A DNA stretch of 61,626 bases. Source: a filamentous cyanobacterium CCP2 (GTDB taxonomy: Bacteria > Cyanobacteriota > Cyanobacteriia > Elainellales > Elainellaceae). The stretch is from positions 1 through 61,626 of the forward strand of contig PVWD01000006.1 in assembly GCA_003003615.1 (NCBI GenBank), written 5' to 3'. Below are positions 53,229 through 61,626 of this stretch, piece after piece; the first letter of the stretch is position 1, and each line of letters starts with the position of its first letter. Position numbers and translations under genes: made by a program. Under the pieces are notes generated by a model, which worked only from the letters and a program-made list of their open reading frames with translations, was not told the DNA's origin and made no database searches.

Positions 53229-56200
53229 ATGCTGTCGGAACAACAACAGCGGATCATGGGCTACTTCATTGAGGAGGCAAAAGACCACCTCAACACGATC
53301 GAGCAAGGTTTAGTCAACCTGCAAGGGACGATCAACGACCCGGAAATGGTGAATGAGGTCTTTCGGGCGGCTCACTCAGTAAAAGGAGGGGCTGCAATGT
53401 TGGGGTTGTCTAGCATTCAGCGCACAGCCCACCGCCTGGAAGATTGCTTCAAAGTACTCAAAGAATGCCCTCAAGTCCACGTTGATCAAAAGCTTGAAAC
53501 GCTGTTTCTGCGAGTGTATGACACCCTCCATGACTTGGTAGACCAGTTGCAGGGGCCGTTTGGACTGACTGAAGACAAAGCCCAAGAGGCAATGGCCAAC
53601 GTTGAACCCGTCTTTGCAGAATTAGGAAAACATTTAGATGGATTAGTCAGCCAGGCGGGGGGAACGCTGCCCGAAGATGTCAATCTGGATGCAATACCCC
53701 TCTCCTCGCCGCCCATTGCTGTCCCACCCGTTTCTGCTCCGCCCCAGGTTGTACAACCTGCCATCTCGGAGGAAAGCGCATTCCAATTTATTTTTCAAAA
53801 CGATGTGCCAGCTCGGTTGCGGGAAATGCTGCAACTCTTCAAGCAATCAGAACACCCCAGCAGCCGCGAACAGCTACAAGCCATTTGTCGATCGCTTGCC
53901 CAACCGGGTGAACAGTTTAACCTTCCGGACTGGTGTGAATTGCTGGCAACTGCACAACGGGCGATCGGGAATGAGGAAAACACCTATCGCACGCTTGCAC
54001 CTGTGATCATCAAAGACATCAAACGAGCGCAGGAGTTCGTGTTGTCGGGGCGTGCCGCGAATGTTTCAGCATCAGAAGATCTACTGTCTTTGTTGCCGCC
54101 GCCACCTGTGGCTGAGGTGACACCAGATGTTGAAGCGTTTCTTGACTTTGCAGATTTCCTATCTGACGACGCTGACATTTCCGCTGATGCGTCCATTTCA
54201 TCACTTACCGAAACGAGTGGCATTGCTGCGGAAGCCGATCCATTTGCAGCTTTGTTTGGGGATACTCCTTCGGATGAGTCATCCACCGCTACAGATTGGC
54301 TCAATGACTTATCTGACTCAGGCGAGATCGGTGAAGCCAACCCCTCTCAAAATTTCTCCGATGAAAATGATGCGTCCGAACTAGATTTTGGCTTGGACTT
54401 TGATGAAGCCCTATCCGTTGCCAACGATACAACGACTGAAGCACTGGATCTTAGCTTAATTGATCAAATCGAAGACAGCCCCCCATCGGGTGAAGAGGGC
54501 GATCGAACGGGCCCAGAAGTGGGAGTGACTGAACTCAATTCGTTGGCTGATTTATTTGAAGGGGAACTGCCTGATTTAGGTTTAACCTGGCAAGAAGAAG
54601 AAATTCTCGACTCCACTGCTTCCCAGCAATCGTTCGAGTCGAGCGATACGCAAAATTCAGGAGACTATTCTGACCTGTTCAATACACCCAGTGAATCTGA
54701 TGACGGTAGCTTGGAGTTTACGCTAGAGGATGAAGAAGAGGATTTATCAGGTTTACTAAACGCTACTGTTTACCAAATGGAAGCGGCGCATCGTTCTGAT
54801 AGTTCATTCGCTTCTCAGCCAGATATTGAAGCATCGCCAGAAGAGCCGATCGCAGAATTGATCCTGGAACAAGATTCTTCAGACGATATTGCTGTTTTCT
54901 TTACAGAGCCAGTTCTCGAAACAGTAAACCCAGCAGACAGCACGATCGAGGTTCCTGCTCCTTTAGAGCCTGTAGAAGATGCATCATCCAGCTTTGATAA
55001 TTTGGATGAGTTGTTCTTAGGGATGGAAGGTGAAGATTTCACCACTGAAACAGTTGAATTGCCAGATCCCGAGGAGGAAGCAGAGTTTCAATCCATTTTT
55101 GCGCCAACTGAAGAAGGAAACGTATCGCTAGAGAATGGGTTGCTTTCAGAAAGCGATGAGTTTGATTCACTTTTTGATGCAGTGGATGGCGAAGCAGATG
55201 AACCCTTTGAAGCGTTGGAGTCTGCCTCCTCATCGGAGGAGCCTTCAGAATTTGCCCCAGAGGAACGCCCCCAACCTTCTGAGTCGTTAATGTCTGAACT
55301 GTTCTTAACGGTGGATGAACTGAGCTTTGCTGAAATTGATGGAACCGTAGACGCTCCACCATCCCAAGGGGGAACAGAGGACGATCGCCCATTCAGTGAA
55401 ATTGCCTCGGACGAAATAACCTCAGGTGGGGAAACGATCGCCCCTGAAATGTTGACTCAAGAAGACCTGACTTCTGATTTCTGGGCAAATCCTCAACCCA
55501 CAGAAATGGGTGATGAACCGTCAAGCGAACTTGAAGGCGAATTTACGCTTGAATTTACCGAAGAGCCAACTCCAGAAGCAGCTTTTGACTTCAACAGTTT
55601 GCTTGAACAGGCAAATCCTTTCGAGGATGCCAACTCTTTTGCAGAAAATAGGGCTGGCGAAAATGCGCTTGAAGTTCCTGAAGCCATTGAAGAGTCGGGG
55701 TTTGATTTTGCTGACCTATTTAACGACACCGATGCCAGCGTCACGAATTTGAGCAATATCGACGCTCCAGGCGACCAGGAATGGTTTACGCAAGAGGAAG
55801 CCAATGATGGCTCGATCGCAGATTTATCAGGCGATGTAGGCTTAGAAAGCCTTTGGGATGAATCGGCTGGAGTCACTGAAGCAGCGATCGACTCTAATGA
55901 GCCAGAAGGCGATGCCTCCGACATTGCAAACTTTAATCTGGCGATCGAAGAAGGCGAAGAGGTGCATTCTGAAGCAGACAATCCATTTACCAATCCGTTT
56001 GCTGCAGACGAATTGGAAGTCACGGGTGCGGAATTTGACGCAGAATTAGAGCCAGAATTTGACTTGGCAGAAATAGAAGCTCTTCATCGGGAAGAAACCC
56101 TACAAGCTGAGTTGCAAAGTTTGGCTGACTCACCCGTTGAGGCAACCATAGAGCCTACAGAACCAGAGCCAGAATTATTGGATTCTGCACCACTCGATTT

Positions 56201-58619
56201 TGAACTGACAGGCAGCAACGCAGATGACTTTGCCAACCTGGATATCATCCCATCCGATGAAGAAGCAGAACATCCGATCGCAATTGAAGCCAGCCAAGAT
56301 AACCTTTCTGAGGCAGAGCAAGCTTTTGCACCTGTAGACGATTTCGCTGATCTGTCCGCAATGCTAGGAGATGAACCACCCCCAGTTATTGCATCCTCTC
56401 ACTCCCAGGAAGCAGTTGAATCAGATGATTTTGCTGATCTAGAAGCCCTCCTAGACAATGAACCGCTCTCTATTCCTGAAAATTTTCCTCCGACAGCAGT
56501 TGTTTCCCCAGCAGCAACGGTTTCCCCTAACTTGGCTGCTAACGACGATGAATTTGGAGATTTAGAAGCCCTCTTGCAGGAAGCCGACCAAAAGTTAGGA
56601 GTTGGTTCATCGCCTGTTCGGAGTGTGGCTGGTGCGGCTGCTCGTCGTCCTTCTCGCCGAAATGTGATTTCTGACCAAACCATGCGGGTATCGGTCAAGC
56701 ACCTGGATAACCTGAATAATTTAGTTGGGGAAATGGTGGTCAACCGCAATAGCCTGGAACAAGCCCAGGAACGGTTGCGGCAGTTTTTGGATAATTTGCT
56801 CTATCAGGTGCAGCAGCTCAGCGATGTAGGACAACGGATGCGGGATTTATACGAACGATCGCTTCTGGAAAGTTCGCTGTTGTCTAGTCGTCGCAGCTAC
56901 CAGCTTTCGGGTGGCAATGCAGCCGGAACATCGCAAAGCAATCATGCAACGGGAGCCAGCTTTGATGCCCTGGAAATGGATAGATTCACTGGCTTCCATA
57001 CCCTCTCCCAGGAAATGATTGAACTCATTGTCCGAGTGCGGGAATCTGCCTCAGATATTGACTTTGTGGTGGAAGAAAGTGACCAAGTGACTCGCAACTT
57101 CCGGCAAATCACCACCCAACTCCAGGAAGGCTTAACCCGATCGCGCATGGTGCCCTTCGCCCAAACCGCAGACCGCTTGCCCAGAGGTGTCCGAGACAAT
57201 GCCATTAAGTACGGCAAACAAGCAGAATTACTGATTGAGGGACGCGATACCCTGATCGACAAGATGATTGTTGAACAGTTGTATGACCCGATGACACACC
57301 TGGTCAATAATGCGATCGCCCATGGTATTGAAACCCCAGAGGTGCGAAGTGCAGCAGGCAAACCACCTGTAGGACGCATTACGATTCGGGCCTTCCATCA
57401 GGGAAACCAAACCGTTATCTCAGTAAGTGACGATGGGGCAGGAATTAACCCTGAAACCGTGAAGGCAAAGGCTTTAGCGAAGGGATTAATTCATCCTGGC
57501 AATGTTGAGCAATTGTCCCGGTTGGATGTTTATGACTTGCTGTTCCATCATGGCTTTAGCACCGCCGATCAGGTGGACGACTTGCGCGGACGAGGCGTTG
57601 GGCTGGATGTCGTTCGCAATAATCTCAGCGAAATTCGTGGTGTCATCACCATTGACTCTAGCGTCGGCAAAGGAACCACCTTCACCATTCGTCTCCCCCT
57701 CACCCTCAGCATTTCCAAGGCCCTATGCTGCATTAGCAATCGCGCCCGCATTGCTTTCCCAATGGACGGCGTAGAGGATATGTTGGATGTGCCTAAAGAC
57801 CGGATTCAAACCGATGAGCAGGGGCGTTCTTGTATTCAGTGGCGTGATGCCTTGCTGCCATTCCAACCCCTCGCAGAACTGCTGAAGTATAACCGCGTTT
57901 TGGGGCGAGGCAGTGTATATGGGGGAAATCAGGAAGAGGATGTGCTGTCGGTTGTGGTGCTGCGAAGTGCTGGCAATTATCTTGCTCTCCAGGTGGATCA
58001 GGTCTTGGGCGAACAGGAAATTGTAATCAAGCAGTTGGAAGGGCCCGTTCCTAAACCGATCGGCGTGGCTGGTGCAACGGTATTAGGAGATGGACGCATC
58101 ATGCCGATCGCCGATGTCCTGGAACTGATTGACCTGTCCCAGGGACGAATTCGCCGAGAAGCAAATAATGCCCTCTGGGAAACCAGTGGTGAGTCGGTAA
58201 CGCAAGACCCAACGACGCTGAAGACAGAACCCACCGTACTGATTGTGGATGATTCCATTACCGTGCGCGAACTGTTGTCCATGACCTTTAATAAGGTGGG
58301 CTATCGGGTTGAGCAAGCCCGCGATGGGCAAGAGGCCTGGGAAAAATTGCGATCGGGCTTACCTTGCGATCTGGTTTTCTGCGATATTGAAATGCCCCGG
58401 ATGGATGGGCTAGAACTCCTTTCCCGCTTACAGAAAGATCCCAGCCTCAGCGAAATCCCGATCGCCATGCTGACTTCCAGAGGAGCCGATCGCCACCGCC
58501 AAATGGCCGTACAGCTTGGAGCAAAAGGCTACTTCACAAAACCCTACCTGGAGGAAGTGCTGCTGGATGCGGCCCAGCGCATGTTGAAGGGTGAGGTGCT
58601 GGTGGCAACAAATGCCTAG
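53229..58619 (+). CDS. pilL: CheA-like hybrid kinase PilL
   Basis: 1796 residues. N-terminal Hpt domain with H49 in VFRAAHSVKGGAAMLG. A long acidic Asp/Glu-rich linker spans about residues 290-1130, with near-repeats (DDFADLEALLDNEP, DEFGDLEALLQEAD). Then the CheA dimerisation region (VSVKHLDNLNNLVGEMVVNR), HATPase (THLVNNAIAHGIETPEVR, GRGVGLDVVRNNL, GKGTTFTIRLPL), a CheW domain, and a C-terminal receiver with D1719 in LVFCDIEMPRMDG. The kinase of the PilJ array phosphorylates PilG/PilH-like partners. AGAGGA precedes the ATG. The length of the linker is unusual. Confidence 0.88.
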   Translation: MLSEQQQRIMGYFIEEAKDHLNTIEQGLVNLQGTINDPEMVNEVFRAAHSVKGGAAMLGLSSIQRTAHRLEDCFKVLKECPQVHVDQKLETLFLRVYDTLHDLVDQLQGPFGLTEDKAQEAMANVEPVFAELGKHLDGLVSQAGGTLPEDVNLDAIPLSSPPIAVPPVSAPPQVVQPAISEESAFQFIFQNDVPARLREMLQLFKQSEHPSSREQLQAICRSLAQPGEQFNLPDWCELLATAQRAIGNEENTYRTLAPVIIKDIKRAQEFVLSGRAANVSASEDLLSLLPPPPVAEVTPDVEAFLDFADFLSDDADISADASISSLTETSGIAAEADPFAALFGDTPSDESSTATDWLNDLSDSGEIGEANPSQNFSDENDASELDFGLDFDEALSVANDTTTEALDLSLIDQIEDSPPSGEEGDRTGPEVGVTELNSLADLFEGELPDLGLTWQEEEILDSTASQQSFESSDTQNSGDYSDLFNTPSESDDGSLEFTLEDEEEDLSGLLNATVYQMEAAHRSDSSFASQPDIEASPEEPIAELILEQDSSDDIAVFFTEPVLETVNPADSTIEVPAPLEPVEDASSSFDNLDELFLGMEGEDFTTETVELPDPEEEAEFQSIFAPTEEGNVSLENGLLSESDEFDSLFDAVDGEADEPFEALESASSSEEPSEFAPEERPQPSESLMSELFLTVDELSFAEIDGTVDAPPSQGGTEDDRPFSEIASDEITSGGETIAPEMLTQEDLTSDFWANPQPTEMGDEPSSELEGEFTLEFTEEPTPEAAFDFNSLLEQANPFEDANSFAENRAGENALEVPEAIEESGFDFADLFNDTDASVTNLSNIDAPGDQEWFTQEEANDGSIADLSGDVGLESLWDESAGVTEAAIDSNEPEGDASDIANFNLAIEEGEEVHSEADNPFTNPFAADELEVTGAEFDAELEPEFDLAEIEALHREETLQAELQSLADSPVEATIEPTEPEPELLDSAPLDFELTGSNADDFANLDIIPSDEEAEHPIAIEASQDNLSEAEQAFAPVDDFADLSAMLGDEPPPVIASSHSQEAVESDDFADLEALLDNEPLSIPENFPPTAVVSPAATVSPNLAANDDEFGDLEALLQEADQKLGVGSSPVRSVAGAAARRPSRRNVISDQTMRVSVKHLDNLNNLVGEMVVNRNSLEQAQERLRQFLDNLLYQVQQLSDVGQRMRDLYERSLLESSLLSSRRSYQLSGGNAAGTSQSNHATGASFDALEMDRFTGFHTLSQEMIELIVRVRESASDIDFVVEESDQVTRNFRQITTQLQEGLTRSRMVPFAQTADRLPRGVRDNAIKYGKQAELLIEGRDTLIDKMIVEQLYDPMTHLVNNAIAHGIETPEVRSAAGKPPVGRITIRAFHQGNQTVISVSDDGAGINPETVKAKALAKGLIHPGNVEQLSRLDVYDLLFHHGFSTADQVDDLRGRGVGLDVVRNNLSEIRGVITIDSSVGKGTTFTIRLPLTLSISKALCCISNRARIAFPMDGVEDMLDVPKDRIQTDEQGRSCIQWRDALLPFQPLAELLKYNRVLGRGSVYGGNQEEDVLSVVVLRSAGNYLALQVDQVLGEQEIVIKQLEGPVPKPIGVAGATVLGDGRIMPIADVLELIDLSQGRIRREANNALWETSGESVTQDPTTLKTEPTVLIVDDSITVRELLSMTFNKVGYRVEQARDGQEAWEKLRSGLPCDLVFCDIEMPRMDGLELLSRLQKDPSLSEIPIAMLTSRGADRHRQMAVQLGAKGYFTKPYLEEVLLDAAQRMLKGEVLVATNA

Positions 58620-59098
58620 TTTCGTCTCGTTTTGTCCAACAGGCTAGCAGAATGACGGCTCAGAATTCAGCAGTAATGAAGGGTTTGAGGAATGACACTT
58701 TGAACTTTTGGGGAATATCTGTTGGGTCGGAGCAGATCCAGGGAACTCTACATAACAGGAAGCCAGCATCAGAATCCAGGCAACTCGTCGTTCAGATAGC
58801 CCCTTTGAACGGTAGGCTATGAATATTGTGTTCTAGACGCATCGCAGAAGTCGGCAAACCCTAGTGACTTTTCTAAAGCGATCGACTACTCTTGCTAAGA
58901 GTTGGACAGCTTGAATGCTAATGATTTGCATGAGCTTAGACGATAAATGGGTTCATAAAGATGACTAAATTCAGGTGTAATTTAGCACTGTCAGCATCAA
59001 GCAAATAGAATAGCTAAATAGAATGCCTGGATAGAAAAAGAAAGCGAGTATAGAAAAGCCTGTAGTGGGTCGTATAGACACAAAAGAGGATTGTCAGC
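58620..59098. other. intergenic region upstream of hmpF
   Basis: 479 bp with no gene seen; AGAGGA just before the GTG of hmpF is a good ribosome site. The region probably carries a separate promoter for hmpF. Confidence 0.5.
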
Positions 59099-60838
59099 GT
59101 GCTGTATCTAGCAGAAGTCATACGGAAAGCCAGGGTCATTGGTGGAGGGAAAGCAGAGTTTCGGTTGCTGGCCTGTGAGCGATCGGAACTGAGTTGGACG
59201 GCTGTACCGGGTGAAGAGATTATTTCGGCACCTGATGATGTGAGCTACGGAGGCGGGGTGTTGGTGCTAGTGGAGCTATCTGCCGCCAAGCAGGTGCAGC
59301 GTCATGCTGAGGCAGGTCGCCAATTGGTGAGCATTCTTCAAAAATTTACCCGATCGCAGGAAAAGGCGAAGACCCAGGAAGAAGAAATTGAGCAGTGGAA
59401 GCAATCGCTGACTTATCAAAGCCAGGAGCTAAATCGTCGGGAAATGGAAATTGAAGCCCGACAGGAAGAGCTTGAGCAAATGGAAGCAGAATTTGAGCGG
59501 TTGGAGAAAGAACGCCAGGAGATTGAAACAGCTCAAGGAGAAATTCGCCAGCTCCGAGACGAATATGAGCGTAAAAGTCAGGAATTAGAAGGAGCTTGGG
59601 CCCAACTCCGAGGGGCTGAGATTCGCTTGGAAGAACGCCAGTCTGAAATTCAGCATTCCTCTAGCCTGGATGAAGGGCAGATTCGCCATCTCCAAGACTT
59701 ACTCAGTCGGATTTCGGGTGCCGATATTCCAACAGATACCATTCGTGAACAACTTCACCAAACGTTTGACCTGATTACCCAGCAGCAAAGCTCCCTGGAT
59801 CAGCACTGGCAAACTTTGGGGCAGCATCGCACTTCGGCTGAACAGCTTCAAGCAGAGGTCGATCGCCAAGTTCAAGATCTACACGATCGATGGCAAGTGT
59901 GGCATCAGGCGGGTAGTGATCTAGGTCAACTCCGAGCTACCCTACAGCTAAAGCAAGACAGCCTTACCCTTAAGCAAAACGCTGCTCAAACGCTGCATCT
60001 CCGCCTTCATGCCCAAGATGCCCTCTATCAGCAAGTGGCTCAGCTTTCGGGCACCTCCGACAAAGTAGATTTGACGGCATTGGCAAACCTGCCATTGGAG
60101 GCATTACAAAGCACCGTTAGCGACCTGGAGCAAGAATTAGAAAAGCTGTCTCAGTTTGTCAGCAGCCAGGAAGAAGAGTTGACCCTACAGCAAGAGGCGA
60201 TCGACGAACTCCAGCAGCAGATTCAGCAAGCAAGTGATTACGATCGGCTGCGGATGGAAACGGAACTAGCCGATGAGCAAGACCGCTACCAAATGCTGAA
60301 TGAAACCCTGGTGGGGCAGCGTCGGAACCTATTGGAGCGGCAGGCTGTTTTGAAGCAACATCAGCAGGTTTTAGCCAGACGGCAAGGCTATTCCATCTGC
60401 GAAGATCAGAGCGCAGTTGATTTATCTCCAGTGTTGGTACAGATTGAACAACTCCGGCAGCAGCAAGCCCAGGAATTACAAGACCTTGAAGCGCAAATCC
60501 AGCAGTTGCAGGCATCCCTTCAGCCCCTTCAAGCCCAAGCCGATCAGGAAGCCCTCCAGCAAGAGGCCCAGCGAGATGAGCTACGACAGCTAGAACAACA
60601 GGTTCGATCGCAAATTGCTGCTGCCGCTGAGCTTTGGGGACGGGTCAACACCTATCAGGAGATGCTCCAACCCGTACAGGATGGCCTTAATGCCCTAAAG
60701 GAAAAAGCAGAGACGATCGCCAGTATGATGACGCAATTCCAGGAAGCAAGCGATTATCAGCTTCAGGCGGTCAATGAACTGCGAGACACGGTACAGGAAT
60801 TCGCCCCTACCCAGGTGCATGAGTTAGCGGCTTCTTAG
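59099..60838 (+). CDS. hmpF: pilus motility taxis protein HmpF
   Basis: 579 residues. N-terminal globular part (MLYLAEVIRKARVIGGGKAE, FRLLACERSELSWTAVPGEE, ISAPDDVSYGGGVLVLVELS) followed by a very long coiled coil rich in Gln, Glu and Leu (to the C-terminal HELAAS). HmpF is a cyanobacterial coiled-coil protein needed for type IV pilus-driven gliding and phototaxis that acts with the Hmp array. The GTG start is supported by AGAGGA 9 nt upstream. Here the gene lies downstream of pilL rather than ahead of the array genes. Confidence 0.85.
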   Translation: MLYLAEVIRKARVIGGGKAEFRLLACERSELSWTAVPGEEIISAPDDVSYGGGVLVLVELSAAKQVQRHAEAGRQLVSILQKFTRSQEKAKTQEEEIEQWKQSLTYQSQELNRREMEIEARQEELEQMEAEFERLEKERQEIETAQGEIRQLRDEYERKSQELEGAWAQLRGAEIRLEERQSEIQHSSSLDEGQIRHLQDLLSRISGADIPTDTIREQLHQTFDLITQQQSSLDQHWQTLGQHRTSAEQLQAEVDRQVQDLHDRWQVWHQAGSDLGQLRATLQLKQDSLTLKQNAAQTLHLRLHAQDALYQQVAQLSGTSDKVDLTALANLPLEALQSTVSDLEQELEKLSQFVSSQEEELTLQQEAIDELQQQIQQASDYDRLRMETELADEQDRYQMLNETLVGQRRNLLERQAVLKQHQQVLARRQGYSICEDQSAVDLSPVLVQIEQLRQQQAQELQDLEAQIQQLQASLQPLQAQADQEALQQEAQRDELRQLEQQVRSQIAAAAELWGRVNTYQEMLQPVQDGLNALKEKAETIASMMTQFQEASDYQLQAVNELRDTVQEFAPTQVHELAAS

Positions 60839-60941
60839 GGGTGAGGAGGTTTTGTTACTAGTTTGTTGGTGATGCGGATTGAAAGGTGCTACTGATGCAA
60901 GTTAAGAAATTAATTCAGCCATGATGTCCATTCTCTGCCTA

Positions 60942-60956
60942 GGCAGGCAAGATGCC
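60942..60956. repeat. dispersed GGCAGGCAAGATGCC repeat, copy 2
   Basis: Identical 15-bp core to the copy near 7.3 kb. Located between convergent hmpF and the outer-membrane protein gene. Confidence 0.5.
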
Positions 60957-61074
60957 ACTCCACAAGACAATTACCGATTATTTTCTTAACTTCCATTCGT
61001 AGAAGGTCATCGTCCATTGCTAGAGGAACTTGCCCGCACTCTTAGCCCCCAGTCCTTCCTGAAAACGTCTTTCC

Positions 61075-61626
61075 TTAAAACATCCACTCCAGGACGATCG
61101 CTGCACGGCTATCTTTCTCTTGGGGGGCGTTTTGCTTTTGTAAATCGGTGGAGAGGCGAAGTTGCTCAGTTACGGCATAGCCAAAGGATAAGGTGGAAAT
61201 GCCAACCTCTTCATTGCTGCCGGGAGCGATCCAGGTTTGGGTAAAGGAAAGATCGGCGGCTCCAGTACGAGAAGGGACTAGCAATACGCGAAAGCCCAAA
61301 TTTACGCCATCCGTGTCATATTCTTCACCTTGAACCGATCGATAGCCCACCACTGGAGCCAGGTTCACATAACTTCCCAAGGGCAACACGTAGTAACGAA
61401 CATCGGCTCCATAGGCTTCTCGATCGGCATCAAAGGCAGCCTGATAGTCGGCACTAACCGTTAATCCGGTTTGCCCAATGAAAATATCCTCAATGCCAAC
61501 ATTGAACCCTGCTGCTTGGTCAGTGGAGGGAAATTGGGAATAGCCAATCCGCAGGCGAGTACGAAAACTGGGATCGTTGCGAATTTCCGATCTCACATCT
61601 GGAACTTCTTCAAGCCAGCGTTGGAG
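61075..61626 (-). CDS. outer-membrane beta-barrel protein, C-terminal part
   Basis: A minus-strand frame open beyond the right edge (in-frame sequence LQRWLEEVPDVRSEIRND before the first ATG). It consists of alternating hydrophobic beta strands (FRTRLRIGYSQFP, LTVSADYQAAFD, VRYYVLPLGSYVNLAPVVGY, LSFGYAVTEQLRLSTDLQ) and ends IVLEWMF. The C-terminal Phe is the usual BAM-recognition end of outer-membrane barrels. The specific substrate is unknown. Confidence 0.65.
   Translation of the reverse strand, partial: LQRWLEEVPDVRSEIRNDPSFRTRLRIGYSQFPSTDQAAGFNVGIEDIFIGQTGLTVSADYQAAFDADREAYGADVRYYVLPLGSYVNLAPVVGYRSVQGEEYDTDGVNLGFRVLLVPSRTGAADLSFTQTWIAPGSNEEVGISTLSFGYAVTEQLRLSTDLQKQNAPQEKDSRAAIVLEWMF

Noticed and set aside
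50272-56023. Many antisense and alternate-frame ORFs in PilJ and PilL
   Set aside because: They are shadows of the acidic, GC-biased codons of the true genes.

Overview
The window comes from a filamentous or otherwise motile cyanobacterium. The evidence is the frequent GCGATCGC-type octamers, a cyanobacterial AbrB-like regulator, a Pil/Hmp-type phototaxis or pilus chemosensory operon with HmpF, and cyanobacterial-type CRISPR modules. The left ~44 kb is an accessory and defence island. The right ~17 kb, from about 44.5 kb on, looks like ordinary chromosome.

Layout. 1-7 kb: a tRNA-His followed by a pile-up of mobile DNA (a group II intron with an HNH maturase, an intact IS3-type element, a truncated ISL3 element, a small pseudogene, and an intact IS701-like element with a 5-bp target duplication). 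7-16 kb: two large caspase-like genes on the minus strand (caspase-STAND ATPase-WD40-TPR and caspase-lipase) around a small DUF1232 membrane protein. 16-21 kb: a frameshifted IS1182 element, a second group II intron, gene fragments and an AbrB-like gene. 22-37 kb: a WYL regulator divergent from a type III-B (Cmr) CRISPR-Cas locus. That locus has a Cas10 lacking the HD nuclease, Cmr3, Cmr4, Cmr5, a long Cmr6 that appears fused to a Cmr1-like RAMP, two CARF-HEPN ribonucleases, a Csx18-like membrane protein, Cas1, Cas2 and an array of 37 repeats.

37-44.5 kb: remnants of a UvrD helicase and a transposase, a divergent tyrosine-recombinase-like gene, then a type V-K locus. This has an unusually long Cas12k (813 aa), a candidate tracrRNA, a three-repeat CRISPR array and a truncated terminal repeat. 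The truncated repeat carries a short spacer that matches 16 of 17 nt of the adjacent tRNA-Cys gene next to a GGTA PAM. Six ~20-bp direct repeats, read here as TnsB-binding sites of a transposon right end, lie between that array and the tRNA. No tnsB, tnsC or tniQ is present in the window, so the element is an orphan, decayed, rearranged or very large Cas12k transposon (CAST).

44.5-61.6 kb: a TspO-like membrane protein, a peptidoglycan-binding protein, an acetylpolyamine/histone deacetylase-family hydrolase, the PatA-type regulator/CheY/CheW/MCP/CheA series (PilG-H-I-J-L), HmpF, and the C-terminal part of an outer-membrane beta-barrel protein.

How the genes work together. The Cmr complex would sense target RNA and its Cas10 GGDD centre would make cyclic oligoadenylate. 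That messenger would activate the two CARF-HEPN RNases, with the WYL protein a likely repressor. The V-K module would direct RNA-guided homing next to tRNA-Cys if Tns proteins were supplied from elsewhere. The strongest novelty candidates are the orphan large Cas12k with its homing unit, and the reduced Cmr complex with two CARF-HEPN effectors.
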